Positions 13,330-25,544 of a stretch of 64,000 nucleotides of DNA are shown here, piece by piece. The translations under genes were made by a program, and so were the position numbers. Source of the stretch: Halichoerus grypus. Taxonomy: Eukaryota > Chordata > Mammalia > Carnivora > Phocidae. The notes beneath the pieces were generated by a model that worked only from the letters and a program-made list of their open reading frames with translations, was not told where the DNA came from and did no database searches. The DNA lies in the NCBI RefSeq assembly GCF_964656455.1, contig NC_135714.1:64009850-64073849 (forward strand), written 5' to 3'. The stretch's first letter is position 1; every line of letters starts with the position of its first letter.

Positions 13330-13480
13330 ATAAGTGCACTTCCATGAAGATTATATCATATTATCCTCACACTAATATCCCCAGGGAAGATATTATCCTC
13401 ATAGTACATATGGAAACAGGCTCAGAGAGGTTAAACAGCTTGTCTGATGACAAATGGAAAGTAATGACCTCTAAGGATTC
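13330..13480 (+). repeat. MIR relic
   Basis: The stretch includes the MIR-type core at GGCTCAGAGAGGTTAAACAG, with the preceding ATTATCCTCA block. It is old and diverged. Confidence 0.6.
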
Positions 13481-14866
13481 TAGCTGCTAGTCTGCTGTTC
13501 TTTCTCCACTTTGTATGGATTTCCTATCTATGAAACAGAAAGGAGGAGATTAGGTGTGCCTCGCATCCGCTATGTCTAAATCAGCAGAAATAAGCCAACA
13601 AAACAAAACAAGGTCAGTTTTTATTCTCTAAACTGTGATCATTTTACATGGGCTTGAATGCATGTAGCAGCTTAAAAGTTATTAAAATTGTCACTATCGC
13701 CCTTTTTCAAAATAATTATATCTACAGACCTCCTCTCACATTACATCCTATAGAACTTCGCTGTTGAGAAGCCCATGAAACAGCCTCACAGTAAAGAAAA
13801 GTTTTCCTGTTCTTCTGCCCAAATTTGCCTTTCCTGGTGTTAGCTGCTTTCCCCTAATGACTGTCTAGAGAACATGCCCAGTGCATTTTCTTTGTTTCAC
13901 AGAAGAGGCCTGCAGAAGACTTTGGATTTTAATTTGAAAAATAAATAAACGCCCTTGAAAAAGGATGGATGTATTCCCCTAGGCCTCTTTCATTAATATG
14001 AGCTTCATGAAATGCAGAGTTCAATCATGGGATTCAAGGTTAGAGGCAGAAGACCACACAAACTTGGAGACGCCTTAAAAAATCAGAGAGGAAAATGTGG
14101 TTTATTAGTTATACTAGTTACAGAATGAACAGCATATTGTATGTGCTGTGTTAGAGGTATGTTATGAATAACAAAAGCCCTGGAGCATTTACATATTTGT
14201 TTTCAGCAATCCTGGCAGTTGGATTTCACCATTCTATGCCTCTTTGCCAGAATCACTAAACACTGGTACATATGGCATCTGAAGGACCATATGCCATAGA
14301 AAATGTTAGCTGATGCCTATACTTCTATATTATATTTCTATTTCAGATTTTTGCAGTTTGAACAAAGAATAGTAGAAAAAACAAAATATTGGACAAGCAG
14401 TAAACAGTAAAGTGAAAAAAATGCCTTCAGAGAAAGCAAATAAAGGAAATGAATCTACCATGAGTTAACACGGCTATATGGTAATGAATCAGATATGGGA
14501 AGTAATTGTTTTGCATGAATAAATTTAGATAGCCTTTCATTCTATTATTTTGGAGCTAAAGGCTGCAACATGAATAGTGAGAGTTGACATATTTTTCTTA
14601 TCTTATCCTTTCTGACATTTCTTGCTAAAATCATAGTCTCCATTTGATTGAAGTGAATTAAATGAAGGCTATAGTCAGTGACATCTAAAATCTAGGTTAA
14701 AACAGAAAATTCAATATCAGGAATTATTTTACAATATTTATTTAGATTTTTGGCTGAGATTTTCAGCTAGCATCTAGGTTTTTTTGTTTTTCTTCTTAGA
14801 CACAGAAAGACTCTACAGTTAAAGTCAACATAATTGAATACTTAGCTCTCTCAAAACAGAGAAACA

Positions 14867-15056
14867 GGGGCGCCTGGGTGGCTCAGTCGTTAAGCGTCTG
14901 CCTTCGGCTCAGGTCATGATACCAGGGTCCTGGGATCGAGCCCCGCATCGGGCTCTCTGCTCAGCAGGAAGCCTGCTTCTCCCTCTCCCACTCCCCCTGC
15001 TTGTGTTCCCTCTCTCGCTGTATCTCTCTCTGTCAAATAAATAAATACTTTAAAAA
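14867..15056 (+). mobile_element. CanSINE
   Basis: The copy is near the consensus. The duplication AAAACAGAGAAACA is perfect at 14853-14866 and 15057-15070. Confidence 0.95.
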
Positions 15057-15646
15057 AAAACAGAGAAACAAACAAAATCTCATGGCCAACTGTGATATTG
15101 TGATTTATAAAATATATATATATATATTTGATCATTCAGATGACTGAAATATATTTCTCATATATATTTGGTCTTCATCCACAGTTCTGGCTCACAGTTC
15201 CCAAAACCCCTGGTATTTCCTGAGCTTGTAAGAGCAATGGGAACATCTTCTATTATATCTGGTCTCTTAGTCTCAGTTCCTGAAATTGCTTCAGAGCCAC
15301 AAAGCTGAAACAGGTGTCTTGTTATTCATACAAACCCCTTTCCACCATAATTTATGTTAATGAAGGTCACTTCCAGAAAGCATCTAAGGATGGGGACTGT
15401 TGACAGGAAAACCAATCATGACTAGAGGGTTGGAACTCTCAGTTCCATCCCCTGATTTCTGGGGAGGTAGAACAGCTAGGGGCTGAATCAATCACCAACA
15501 GCCAATGAGTTAATCAATCATGCCCATGTAACAAAGCCTTCAGAAAAACCCAAGAAGGGAATTCAGAGAGTTTCCAGGTTGGGGAACCAGAATTCTCAGA
15601 CCCTGCTGGTGTCTGAGAATTGCTTGTTGGGTGTGGGAAGCCTACC

Positions 15647-15649
<3 letters not shown>

Positions 15650-15688
<39 letters not shown>
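15650..15688. repeat. (CA)n microsatellite
   Basis: About 19 uninterrupted CA units, likely to vary in length. Confidence 0.95.
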
Positions 15689-15689
<1 letters not shown>

Positions 15690-16116
15690 GGAATTGGGTC
15701 CAGGAACCCTAAAACCAACATTTTACCAATAAGAAAAACATCAAAATAACTGGACAGCTCTAGTATGTAATAGATAAGTGACAGACCATTGGGAATGACT
15801 TGGTGAAGATATTAATCCCAGGAGAAAACTGCTTATTCACAGTTTTCCAAAGGCAGTTTATTCTTTTTAATAGTCTCAAAAAAAAAAAAAAACCCACAAA
15901 ATTCTTAGTCTGAATTTGGCCTGGAATAGGCAAGTCATCCAAAATTGTGGAAACTCGATAAGAGTATTAGGCTATTTGACTCAGTGACTGAACGAGTGAG
16001 CCTACTAGAGTGAGGTATGAGGGGGGGAAAGAAACTTGACAATGTAAAGTGTGAAAGTTGTAATATTGTCTTAAAAATCATCTAATAATATTTAGTTTAA
16101 AAGCAGAATTGTGTAG

Positions 16117-16194
16117 TGTATTAGAGTTCTCCAGAGAAACAGAATGAATATAGAACTAAAACCAAAATAAATAGATGGATGGAGATAGATAGAC

Positions 16195-16238
<44 letters not shown>

Positions 16239-16642
16239 TTGTTAGAAGATATTGGCTCATGTGATTATAGAAGCTGAGAAGTCTCACAATCTGCCATATG
16301 CAAGCTGGAGACCCAGGAGAGCTAGTAGTGTGATTCCAGGCTTAGTCTGAAGGCCAAAGAACCAGAGAAGCCAATGATGTAAATTCTAGTCCAAGAGCAG
16401 GGGAAGACTGATGTCCCTGCCAAGGCAGAAAGGAAGAAAAGAAATCCTTCCTTCCTCTGCTTTTTGTTCTGTTTAAGACCTCAACCGATTGGATGTTGCC
16501 CACCCACATGGGGGAAGGCCATCTACTTTACTGAGTCCACCTCATCTCATCCAGAAACGTCCTCACAGACACACCTAGAAATAGTGTTTAATCTGGGCAT
16601 CCCATGGCCCAGTCAAATTAACACATAAAATTAACCACCACA
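16117..16642 (+). mobile_element. LTR-like ancient repeat containing a (GATA)n expansion
   Basis: It starts TGTATTAGAGTTCTCCAGAG and ends TTAACCACCACA, the TG...CA form of an LTR, with near-identical 5-bp flanks (TGTAG/AGTAG). The same ancient repeat is common in mammals, but I cannot name the family with confidence. The GATA tract lies near its left end. Orientation is assigned from the TG start only. Confidence 0.55.
16185..16237. repeat. (GATA)n microsatellite
   Basis: About 12 tetranucleotide units of ATAG/GATA, pure in its right part. Confidence 0.92.
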
Positions 16643-17164
16643 AGTAGTACTTTACAGGTTTAAAAAGCATATTTTATTCTTTTTCCTAAGAAATAAACAT
16701 ATTTTATTCTTTCTCCTAAGAAAAATATAACAAAACAACAATTCTGCAAATTGGGTATCACTGCTTTTTCATATTACAGATGAGAAAGCCAGCTCAGAAA
16801 GACTGTCTTCTTGCTCTTATGTCTTAACTATACACTGGAATTACACTTTATTCTAGAAGTAATCCCACCCCAAATTGGAAGATTGGTAACAAAATACCTT
16901 TTTCAGGGGAATTGCATATTGCCCAATAAGATGCAAAATTATATGAAATATAGAATCTTAAGCTTTTCCTAAGAGTTTGCTCTGTATGGAGCCTTTGAGG
17001 AATCTGTATAAACTTAGGGCTGTATTTTTCATGTCCTAATCATTCCAGAACCAAGAATCTCAGGCTCCCATACCTACACCAAGAAACCAAATGTACATCA
17101 GGACTCTTCTGAAATGCTACATGATCCTCCCTTAACAGAGCTCCTAAACCTAAAACCATAACAA

Positions 17165-19045
17165 GGTAGGTGTATTTGTTTCCTAGGGCTTCCATAACAA
17201 ATCACTATAAACTCTGTAACAAAAGAACAGAAATGAGTTCTTTCACTCAGAAGTTCAAAATCAAGGTTATCGCTCTCTCTGAAGGCTTTGAGAAAACTTC
17301 CTGGTCTCTTCCAACTTCTGATGGGCTCCAGGCAGGCATTCCTTAGCTTGTGGCTACAAAACTCCAGTCTCTGCCTCTGTCTTTCCATGCCTTTCTCCTC
17401 ATCTTTTACCACGTCTCTCTTCTGTGTGTCTCTCATAAAGACACTTATCATTGGATTTAGAGCCTATTTAGCTAATTTAGGATGATCTCATCTTAAAATC
17501 CTTAACTTAATTACATCTGTAAAACCCTCTTTCCAAATAAGATCACATTCTCAGATTCTAGGGACTAGAATGTGGACATATATTTTGGAGAGTGGCACCA
17601 TTCAACCTACTACAGTTCACTTTCTGCCCCCTAAAATTCACATCTGTCTCACATGTAAAATATATTCGCTCTATCCTAACATCCTCGTCCAAAGTCTCAA
17701 TTCCTTACAGCATCAACTCTGAGTGCCAAACCTCATCTAATTATCATCAGCTCAAAAGTCCCAAATCTCATCATCTACATCAAGTATGGATTAGACTCTG
17801 AGTATGATCTGCTCTGGGACAAAAGTTTTCTTTCTGTGGACATATAAAACAAGAAAACAATTTATTTGAATTTTAAAATATAATGATGAGATAAGTATAA
17901 ACATTAGACATAGACAGGATAGACATTCCCCTTCCCAAAGGGAGTAAGGGGGGGTCACTGAAAAGAATAAATGGGTCACAAGTCCCAGGTAACTTTGAAA
18001 TACATAATGAAAAATTCTGTTAAGTTTTAAGACCTGGGAATAATACACTGTGTCTTAATGCTCTGCCCACTGAGACTCCAGAGGCTTCTGTCCAACCTGC
18101 TGTGGCTCTACCCTTGGAATCATTATTACTTTTTCCTGAAGGGTAGCATATGTTTGCAGTTGTAATTTCCTGCTTGAGTAATTTTGGAAGCCCAACAGCT
18201 TTCTCTCATTATGTCCTGTTTCTGTCCCTTTCAGTCCAAGTTCGCAGTGTTCCTGCTGATATAACATGCTCCAAACCGTGTGGGTCTCTCATGTATGTCA
18301 CAAGGGTCTACAGCATTAGGTATTTCCTGGATAACCCAGAGATATTTCCTGGATAACCCCATCACTCCTGCCTTCTACTGAGATGACTGAGTGGATCCGT
18401 GGGTTACATCCTAATTGTTCAAGCAAAAGTTTATCCAGCCGTACACTTGGCCTTCTCTCCAGAACACACTTCCTTAATAGTGAATTTCCTAATGTTAGCA
18501 TCCCTTGAAGTCTGGATAGGCCAAGAACTAACGAAATCATCAAGTGCTGGCTCCTTTTTGCTTAACAGTTTCTTCCTTAATTTACCTCTTTCCTCTTACA
18601 TTTTACTAAGCAGAAAGAAAATACCAGGCTGCATCCTCAGTAATTTGCTTGGAAATCTCTTCAGCAACATACTGAATTTCATCATTTACAATTTCTGTTT
18701 TCTCCACAACTGCAGAATACAATGCAGCCAAGTTTTATGCCACTATATAACAATTCCTCCAGTTATATATAAAATTCCTTCAGTTTCCAATAATCTGTTC
18801 CTCTTTTCCTTCTGAGTCCTTACCAGAATTGCCTTTAATATCCATATTTCTACCAACAGTCTCCTCAAGGCAATCTAGACTTTTTCTAATATGTGCTCAA
18901 ATTTCTTCCAGCCACAACCCATTACCCAATTGTTATATACATGAGCCAGAGATGGCCTCCATATACTGTCTTCTATGTTGTTTACTTCTTAACAGCAGGC
19001 TGAGACTCATTAGCTCAAAACCCCACCTGTGTCAAACTCAAATTT
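17165..19045 (-). mobile_element. ERVL-MaLR element: one LTR plus internal region
   Basis: The interval 17165-17620 reads as a reverse-oriented MLT1-type LTR, with TTTCCTAGGGCTTCCATAAC at its edge. From 17620 the sequence continues with the reverse complement of the MaLR internal region (AGTTCACTTTCTGCCCCCTA and onward to about 19.0 kb). Frames are broken throughout. The second LTR is not visible, so it is partial. Family assignment is from memory. Confidence 0.65.
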
Positions 19046-19059
19046 TTACACAACCAATT

Positions 19060-19215
19060 TTTTTTTTTTTTTAAGATTTTATTTATTTGAGAGAGAGGGA
19101 GAAGCAGACTCTCCACTGAGCAGGGAGCCCGACATGGGGCTCGATCCCAGGACTGTGGGATCATGACCTGAGCTGAAGGCAGATGCTTAACCCACTGAGC
19201 CACCCAGGTGCCCAT
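19060..19215 (-). mobile_element. CanSINE, short form
   Basis: The duplication ACAACCAATT lies at 19050-19059 and 19216-19225. It lacks much of the CT-rich middle, so it is about 155 bp rather than 200. Confidence 0.92.
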
Positions 19216-20400
19216 ACAACCAATTGTTTTAAACTTACCCTAATAAGCAGATTTTTTAGCCATGTAAAGCCTGCCTGTCTTGCTACCCCATAAAATTGCT
19301 CATGTATTAGCCATAGATAAGATAAAGACCCTAAACTGTTGCTGCTTTTCAGAACTCTCTGACCTAGAGAATCCTGGTGGGCTGCTGAGTGACATCAGCT
19401 CTCGCACCTTCTGACCCTTAGAAGTTCCCTTGCCCTCCTCCCTTATGAGTGGTGGCCCCAACACTGTGGCCTCTGGACAGTCTCATGCTCAAACCCACCA
19501 CAGTGTTGCCTAAAATAAAGGCTGTTTGTTAATTAAGTCCAAGTTATTTTTTTCTTTTATCAATCATGCTTTCGACATTATGATTAAGAACTCTTTGCTT
19601 AATGCCAAGTCATGATGATATGCTCCTATGTTTTCTTCTAAAAGTTTTAGAGTTTTTGGTTTTACATTTAGAGCTGATGTATTTTGCATTAATATTGGTA
19701 TATAAAATGTGAAATTTAGTTGTTTTCTTTTGGAGGTCCTTTTTGGATATGGATATCCAATTTTTCCAACACTACTTGTTGAAAAAACTATTCTTTCTCT
19801 ATGTAATAATTTTTGTACTATTGCCAAAAATCAAATGGTTGTATTTGTATGGCCCTATTTCTGTATTCTCTATCCTGTTCCATTGATCTACTTGCCTATT
19901 CTTTTGCCAATACCACACTGTCTTGATTACTGTAGTTTCATAGTAAATCTAAAATTCAGGTACTATAAATTCTCTAAATTTATTCTTCTTTTTCAAAATT
20001 GTTTTAGCTACTTTATTTCCTTTGTCTTTCCATAAATATTTTACAAAATATCCCTCTGTAACTTTGATAATTGTCTTAGATCTATACATTAATTTAGGAA
20101 ACATTGACAATTTTCCTATATTGAGTATTCCAATTCATAAATAAGGCATATCTATTATTTAAATTGTCTTTGATTTCTTTTGTCAGCATTTTTGTTTTCA
20201 ACATATAGATACTGCACAGTTCAGTTAGATTTATTCATAGGTATTTTCCTTTTTTGTCAGAAACTTCTTTAATTTTTAAAAAATTTTGGTATCTAATTGT
20301 TCATTGCTAGTATGCAAAACAATTGTTTTGTGTACTGGCCTTTCGAAGTTGCGTCTAGTGACCTTGCTTAACTCATGTATTTGTCCTAAGATTTTATTCA

Positions 20401-20594
20401 TTTTTTTAAAGATTTTATTTATTTATTTGAGAGAGAGAGAAAGAGAGCGCACAAGTGGGTGGAGAGGCAGAAGGAGAGGCAGAAGCAGGCTCTCCACTGA
20501 GCAGGGAGCCAGAGGCGGGGCTCAATCTCAGGACCCTGAGATGATGACTGAGCTGAAGGCAGACACTTAACCAACTGAGCCACCCAGACGCCCC
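20401..20594 (-). mobile_element. CanSINE inside the old L1
   Basis: It runs from an oligo(T)/TTTAAAGATTTTATT end to a GAGCCACCCAGACGCCCC head. The flanks CCTAAGATTTTAT and CCTAAAATTTTA form an imperfect duplication. Confidence 0.92.
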
Positions 20595-20805
20595 TTTCCT
20601 AAAATTTTAAAAACAAATTCCTGGAAATTACTTATGTTGAAAATAATGTCATCTACAAACAGGGACAGTTTATTTCTTCCTTTCCACCCCATACATCTTT
20701 AATTTCTTTTTCTTGCCTTATGAAATGCCTAGGACTGCCAGAATGATGTTCAATAGTAACAATGAAAGCAGACATTTCTTCCTTTTTCCAATCATAGGAA
20801 ACATT

Positions 20806-22108
20806 TGAGTGCAGCTCTTTCTGCCCACGGGTCCTGCCCCCATGCTTTAATAAAACTACCTTTTTTGCACCAAAAACATCTCAATAATTCTTTCTTGACT
20901 GTTCACTCCCGGACGCCATCCCATATCAAATCACATCATTTTGGTGCCCAACCTGCGGACTGTCTTCTCATCTGGACTCTGAGACTCTGCAAATTTGGAA
21001 GCCAGGGTGCCAGCTAACATGCCTTCTTAGTCCTGCGAACCTGTGGAAGACCTCAAACTTCTCTTCAAATGACAATGAAGGACTGGAGGATGTCACTTGG
21101 CACATGGAAGCTCTTAATAATATACAAGCAAATCCCTAAATGACACTCAAAATAGCATTTCCCTATTAAATACTGAAGTAACACAAATAGGTAAAGCAGT
21201 TTTACAAAATAAAATGGCATTAGATGTTTTAATTGCTGCACAAGGTGGAACATGTGCTATGATTAAAAAAAAGAAGGTTTTGTATATATTCCAGATTATC
21301 ACAAAAATATAACAGGATTGCTAAAAGATATAAATACTCAAACTGGTGCTTTACATGATCTTTCTCTCTCTCTCTCTCCTTTAGTGATTGGTTAAACTGG
21401 ACTGGAAGAAAATTTTGGTCAACTATCAAAGGCTTTTTTTACTGGGCTTCTTTTTCTTGTAATAATATTAACCTTCCTTGGTTGTCTTTTCCAGTGTCTG
21501 GCACCCCCTTGGAGCCAAGACTCCTTTACTGCCCTTTGGTAACTCCTATATATACATATCTATATATGAAACTCCTATATATAGGAATATATATATACAA
21601 GTTCTGCAACTGACCAATGTTGACCCATAGGTAGGGACATCTCTATGCCCCTATTCAGCAGGAAGAAGTTACAGAAGATAAGACCCTCCACCCTCAACAA
21701 CCTTAAAGATTTAAGGGTCAAAACTGTTCAGGGGGGAATTATATGGAGAACAAAGGAAAAAGGAAACGTAGATAAAATTAAATTTCCTTACAACTTGCAG
21801 CCCATTGACAAAAACTTGAGACAGAGAGAAGATGACACTCCTCCAGGAAATCCCAACTGTCTTAAGGTTAATGCTTTGCTAAAGGCGAAAAACAACCTTA
21901 ACTTGACAATAATCAGGCCTCCAAGATCCTATAAGTCTCCGCTAACATATGAAAATCCTTTTGGAAACTTCCTTTATTTCATCCTTCCCAACTTAAAAAT
22001 ATATAAGCAATCACCCTTCACAATCCCAGTGCAGCTCTTTCTGCCCACAGGTCCTGTCCCCGTGCTTTAATAAAACCATCTTTTTTGTTTTATTTGCACA
22101 GGAAAAAA
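20806..22108 (+). mobile_element. Endogenous retrovirus transcript retrocopy (R-U5-leader-env part-U3-R-poly(A))
   Basis: The left end starts at the sequence that, in the right-hand LTR copy, lies 28 bp after a TATATAA box (22000-22006), so it begins at R and not at U3. The right end finishes about 29 bp after AATAAA (22069-22074) in a short poly(A). The flanks repeat AATCATAGGAAACATT at 20790-20805 and 22109-22124. Between the ends lie U5, a tRNA-primer-site-like TGGTGCCCAACC (about 20942-20953), a leader, a piece resembling the env transmembrane subunit (about 21200-21500, broken by stops and frame changes), a purine tract and U3. gag, pol and most of env are missing. This fits an mRNA copied by L1 machinery, not an integrated provirus. 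Confidence 0.75.
21735..22100 (+). other. U3-R of the retrocopied ERV, with TATA and AATAAA
   Basis: A purine-rich AGGGGGGAATTA lies at the start, in the place expected for a polypurine tract. TATATAA at 22000, a predicted start at about 22029 and AATAAA at 22069 give a complete U3-R order. The R part repeats 20809-20870 with a few substitutions and an extra block of about 8 bp after AATAAA. Confidence 0.7.
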
Positions 22109-24259
22109 AATCATAGGAAACATTCATTTTATCAACCAGCAAGTGCGATGTCACTATAGATTATTTGTAGTTGTTCTTTATGAAAAGTTCTTTGCAGAGA
22201 GTTTTTAACAAGAATGTATGTTGAATTTTGTCAGATGGTATTTCAGGATCGATTGATACAATCATGTGGGTTTTCCTTTGTGAGATTGTTAATATGGTAG
22301 ATTAAATTGATTAGTTTTCAAATACTAAACCAGCCTTGCATTCCTTGGATAAACTCCATTTTTCTTTAGTGTCACTTTCATTTTTTATATTGCTGGATTC
22401 AATTTATTAATATTTTACTGGGGACTTAAGGTCTATGTTCATAAGGGATATTGATCTGTGAAATTTTTTTTCTGTGTTGTCTTTGTCTTGGTTTCATATC
22501 TTGGTCTCATGAACTGTGATATATTTCCCTCTCTTCTATTTTCTGGAAGAAATTGTGTAGAATTAATGTTATGTCTTCTTTAAACATTTGGTATATTCAC
22601 CAGTTAAGCCATATAAGCATGGAGATTTTTCAGAAAGACTTTTTTGTTCTTATTGTTTGTTACTATGAATTCAGCTTCTTTATGAGTTATAGGACCATTC
22701 TGGGTATCCATTCCATCTTGGGTGAGCTTTGGTAGTTTATGGTTGTCATTGAATTGGCATTTCATCTAATCTCATGGATTTGTCATGTTTTTTATAGTAT
22801 TAGCTTAGTATCCTTTCATTGTCTAGAGCCTGTAGTTATATAATCCTCTTTCATTCCTGATATTAGCAATTTGTGTCTTTTTTCTTTGTCAGTCTTGCTA
22901 TAGGCTTCTCAATTTTATCAATCTTTTCAAAGAACCAGCTTGTGTTTTCATTGGTTATATTCTGTTTTTTTGTATTTCTTTTATTTCTATTCTTATCTTC
23001 ATTATTTTCTTCTGCTTCTTTTGGGTTTATTTTCCCTTTTCTAGTTTAAAATGGAAGTTTAGATTATTGATTTGAGATCTTTCTTCTTTTTTCATATAAG
23101 CATCTAATGTTATAAATTTCTAAGTACTACCTTAGCTACATTCCACAAATTCTGTTATGTATTTTTATTTTCCTTCATTTCAAACATTTTCTAATTTCTC
23201 TTAAAATTCCCTATTTGATGCATAGACTGTTTAGACATGTATTTAAATTCTAAGTGTCTGGAAATTTTCCTATTAACTTTCTAATCTCTGTTTCTTGCTT
23301 ACTATCTTTCTGATATCTGGTTTTTGCTTGGTATGGTCAGAAAACATACCTAAGATTATTCTGATTATTCTAAATTTATTAACTTTGTTTTATGTTCCAG
23401 GATATGATGTATTTTGGTGAGTGTGCATGTGCATGTGGAAAGAAATATTTCTACTGTTGTTTGGTCAAGTGTTCCATAAGTTAAAATTAAATCCAGCTGT
23501 TTGATGGTGATGTTCTGTTATTCTACAGTTTTGTTGATTTTCTTTCTACTCATTCTACTATTAGTATGAGAGGAGTTTTTAGGTCTCCAATATAATTGTG
23601 TAGTAATTGTATATTTGTCCTTTCAATTCTGTCAGTTTTGTTTTATGTAATGTAAAGCACCGTTATTAGGTGCATACAGATTTAAGGTTATTATGAATTA
23701 TTGGTAATGTGTCCTTTTTATCGTTATGATAAATGATCATTTTTTATCCCTGGTTCTTTTTTAGCTATGAAATCTATGTGAGCTATTCATGTAGCCATTA
23801 AGCTTTCTATTGATTAATGTTTTCAGGCATTATTTTTTATCTTTTTCCTTTTAATCTATATATATATCATTATATTTGCAATGATTGTTTTGTAGACAGC
23901 ATAAATTTGGTTTATGGTTTGTTTTTTCTTAATCCATTCTGACCATCTCTGTATTTTCTACTGATATGTTTAGACCATTTGCATTTAATGTAATGAGTGA
24001 TATGTTTGCATTAGGTCTACTATTTCAGTATTTCTTTTTTGTTCATTTATCTGGTTTGTGGTCCTCTTTTTTCCCTTTCCTGACTTATTTTGGGTTATGT
24101 TAAGATTTTTGGACATTCATTTCATCCATTATGTTTTTCACTACATCTCTTTGCATAGCTTTTTTAGCAACTGCTCTAAGGATTATAACATAATCAGTTA
24201 TCTTTTCACAGTCTACTTTTCCACAATGAAAACCCCATCAGAAAATGTCTCCTCACTTC

Positions 24260-24960
24260 CAGTGTGTTGAGCTGTGGTAAAATATACATAACATAAAATT
24301 TACCATTTCAACACTTTTTAAGTGTACCGTTCTGTGGAATTAAGTTTTCACATTGTTGTGCAATCTTTATCAACAGAACTTTTTCACCATCCTTTAATGA
24401 AACTCTGTACCCATTAAACTATAACTTCCCTACCTCCCCCACCCCCGACTATTCTACTTTCTTCATGAATTTGACTGCTCTAATTACCTCATATAAATAG
24501 AGTCATAGACTATTTGTTCTTTTATGTCTGGCTTGTCCCTTGGCATAAGTTTTCAAGATTCATCCATGTTGCAGCTTGTATCAGTACATCATTACTTTTT
24601 ATGGCTAAATATTATTCCATTCTATGAATCATTTGGCCAATCTTTCATTGGGTTATTTAACTTCTTACTACTAGGTAGTAAGAGTTCTTTCTATATTCTA
24701 GATACAAGACCCTTCCTTACCAGGTATATGGTTTGCAAATTCCCAATTAATTTTTTTTCTTTAGTTGCTTGTGATTTTGGTGTCATGTCATAGAATCCTT
24801 TGCCAAACTGAAGGTCATAAAGACTTTACCCCTATATTTTCTTCTGAAAGTTTTCCAGTTTTTGCTCTTACATTTAGGTCTTTGATCCATTTTGAGTTAA
24901 ATTTTGTATATGGTGTTATATTGTAAGGAATAATTATGTTACCTAAAATGTTTTTGGTTT
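24260..24960 (-). mobile_element. Old L1 3' end, antisense
   Basis: The left edge holds reverse-complemented L1 3' UTR (AAAATATACATAACATAAAA region), followed by the end of ORF2. It is a separate insertion from the 19.6-24.2 kb copy because a new 3' end begins here. Confidence 0.7.
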
Positions 24961-24969
24961 TTGGAGGGT

Positions 24970-25162
24970 TTTTTGTTTTTGTTTTTGTTTTTTTAATAGA
25001 AGGAATGAGAGAGAGAGAGGCAGAGTGTAGAGAGAGAATCTCAAGCAGGCTCCATGCACAATACAGAGCTCAACATGGGGCTCAATCCCACAACCCCAAA
25101 ATCATGACCTGAGCCGAAATCAAGAGTTGGACGCTAAACTGACTGAGCCACCTAGGTGCCCC
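24970..25162 (-). mobile_element. CanSINE, old and diverged
   Basis: It ends GAGCCACCTAGGTGCCCC. The body carries several changes and the duplication near CCTAAAATG/CCAAAATG is weak. Confidence 0.85.
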
Positions 25163-25333
25163 AAAATGTGTATTTCTGATGATCAATCAGGTGCAGACAC
25201 AAAATAACACCATGGAGAAGTGTATAAACTTGGAAAAGATTTCTTATACTCACAAAACCTAGAAGAAGATATGGCACACCACTCAGGGGGCTATATGGAA
25301 GTAGCTCCCAGGGAACTGGCTTAACCAAGCAGG

Positions 25334-25541
25334 TTTTTTTTTTTTTTTTTTTGAAGATTTTATTTATTTATTTGACACAGAGAGAGACAGCGAGAGAGGG
25401 AACACAAGCAGGGGGAGTGGGAGAAGGAGAAGCAGGCTTCCCGCCAAGCAGGGAGCCTGATGCGGGGCTCGATCCCAGGACCCTGGAATCATGACCTGAG
25501 CCGAAGGCAGACGCTTAATGACTGAGCCACCCAGGCACCCC
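25334..25541 (-). mobile_element. CanSINE
   Basis: It starts with about 20 T and GAAGATTTTATTTATTTATT and ends GAGCCACCCAGGCACCCC. A short CAGGTTTTT is repeated at both flanks. Confidence 0.94.
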
Positions 25542-25544
25542 CAG

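Larger units (their letters stand above)
12194..16116. other. Intergenic; MIR, SINE and CA repeat only
   Basis: The interval 15,400-15,640 has an LTR-like look (AATCAATCACCAACAGCCAA and an AACAAAGCC segment) but could not be assigned. The rest is unique-looking and non-coding. Confidence 0.45.
19560..24245 (-). mobile_element. Old L1, long antisense copy, interrupted twice
   Basis: Over more than 3 kb, the + strand reads as the reverse complement of L1 ORF2, with its 3' end on the left. All frames are broken. A CanSINE (20401-20594) and a retroviral mRNA copy (20806-22108) interrupt it, and L1 sequence resumes at each break. Confidence 0.8.
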
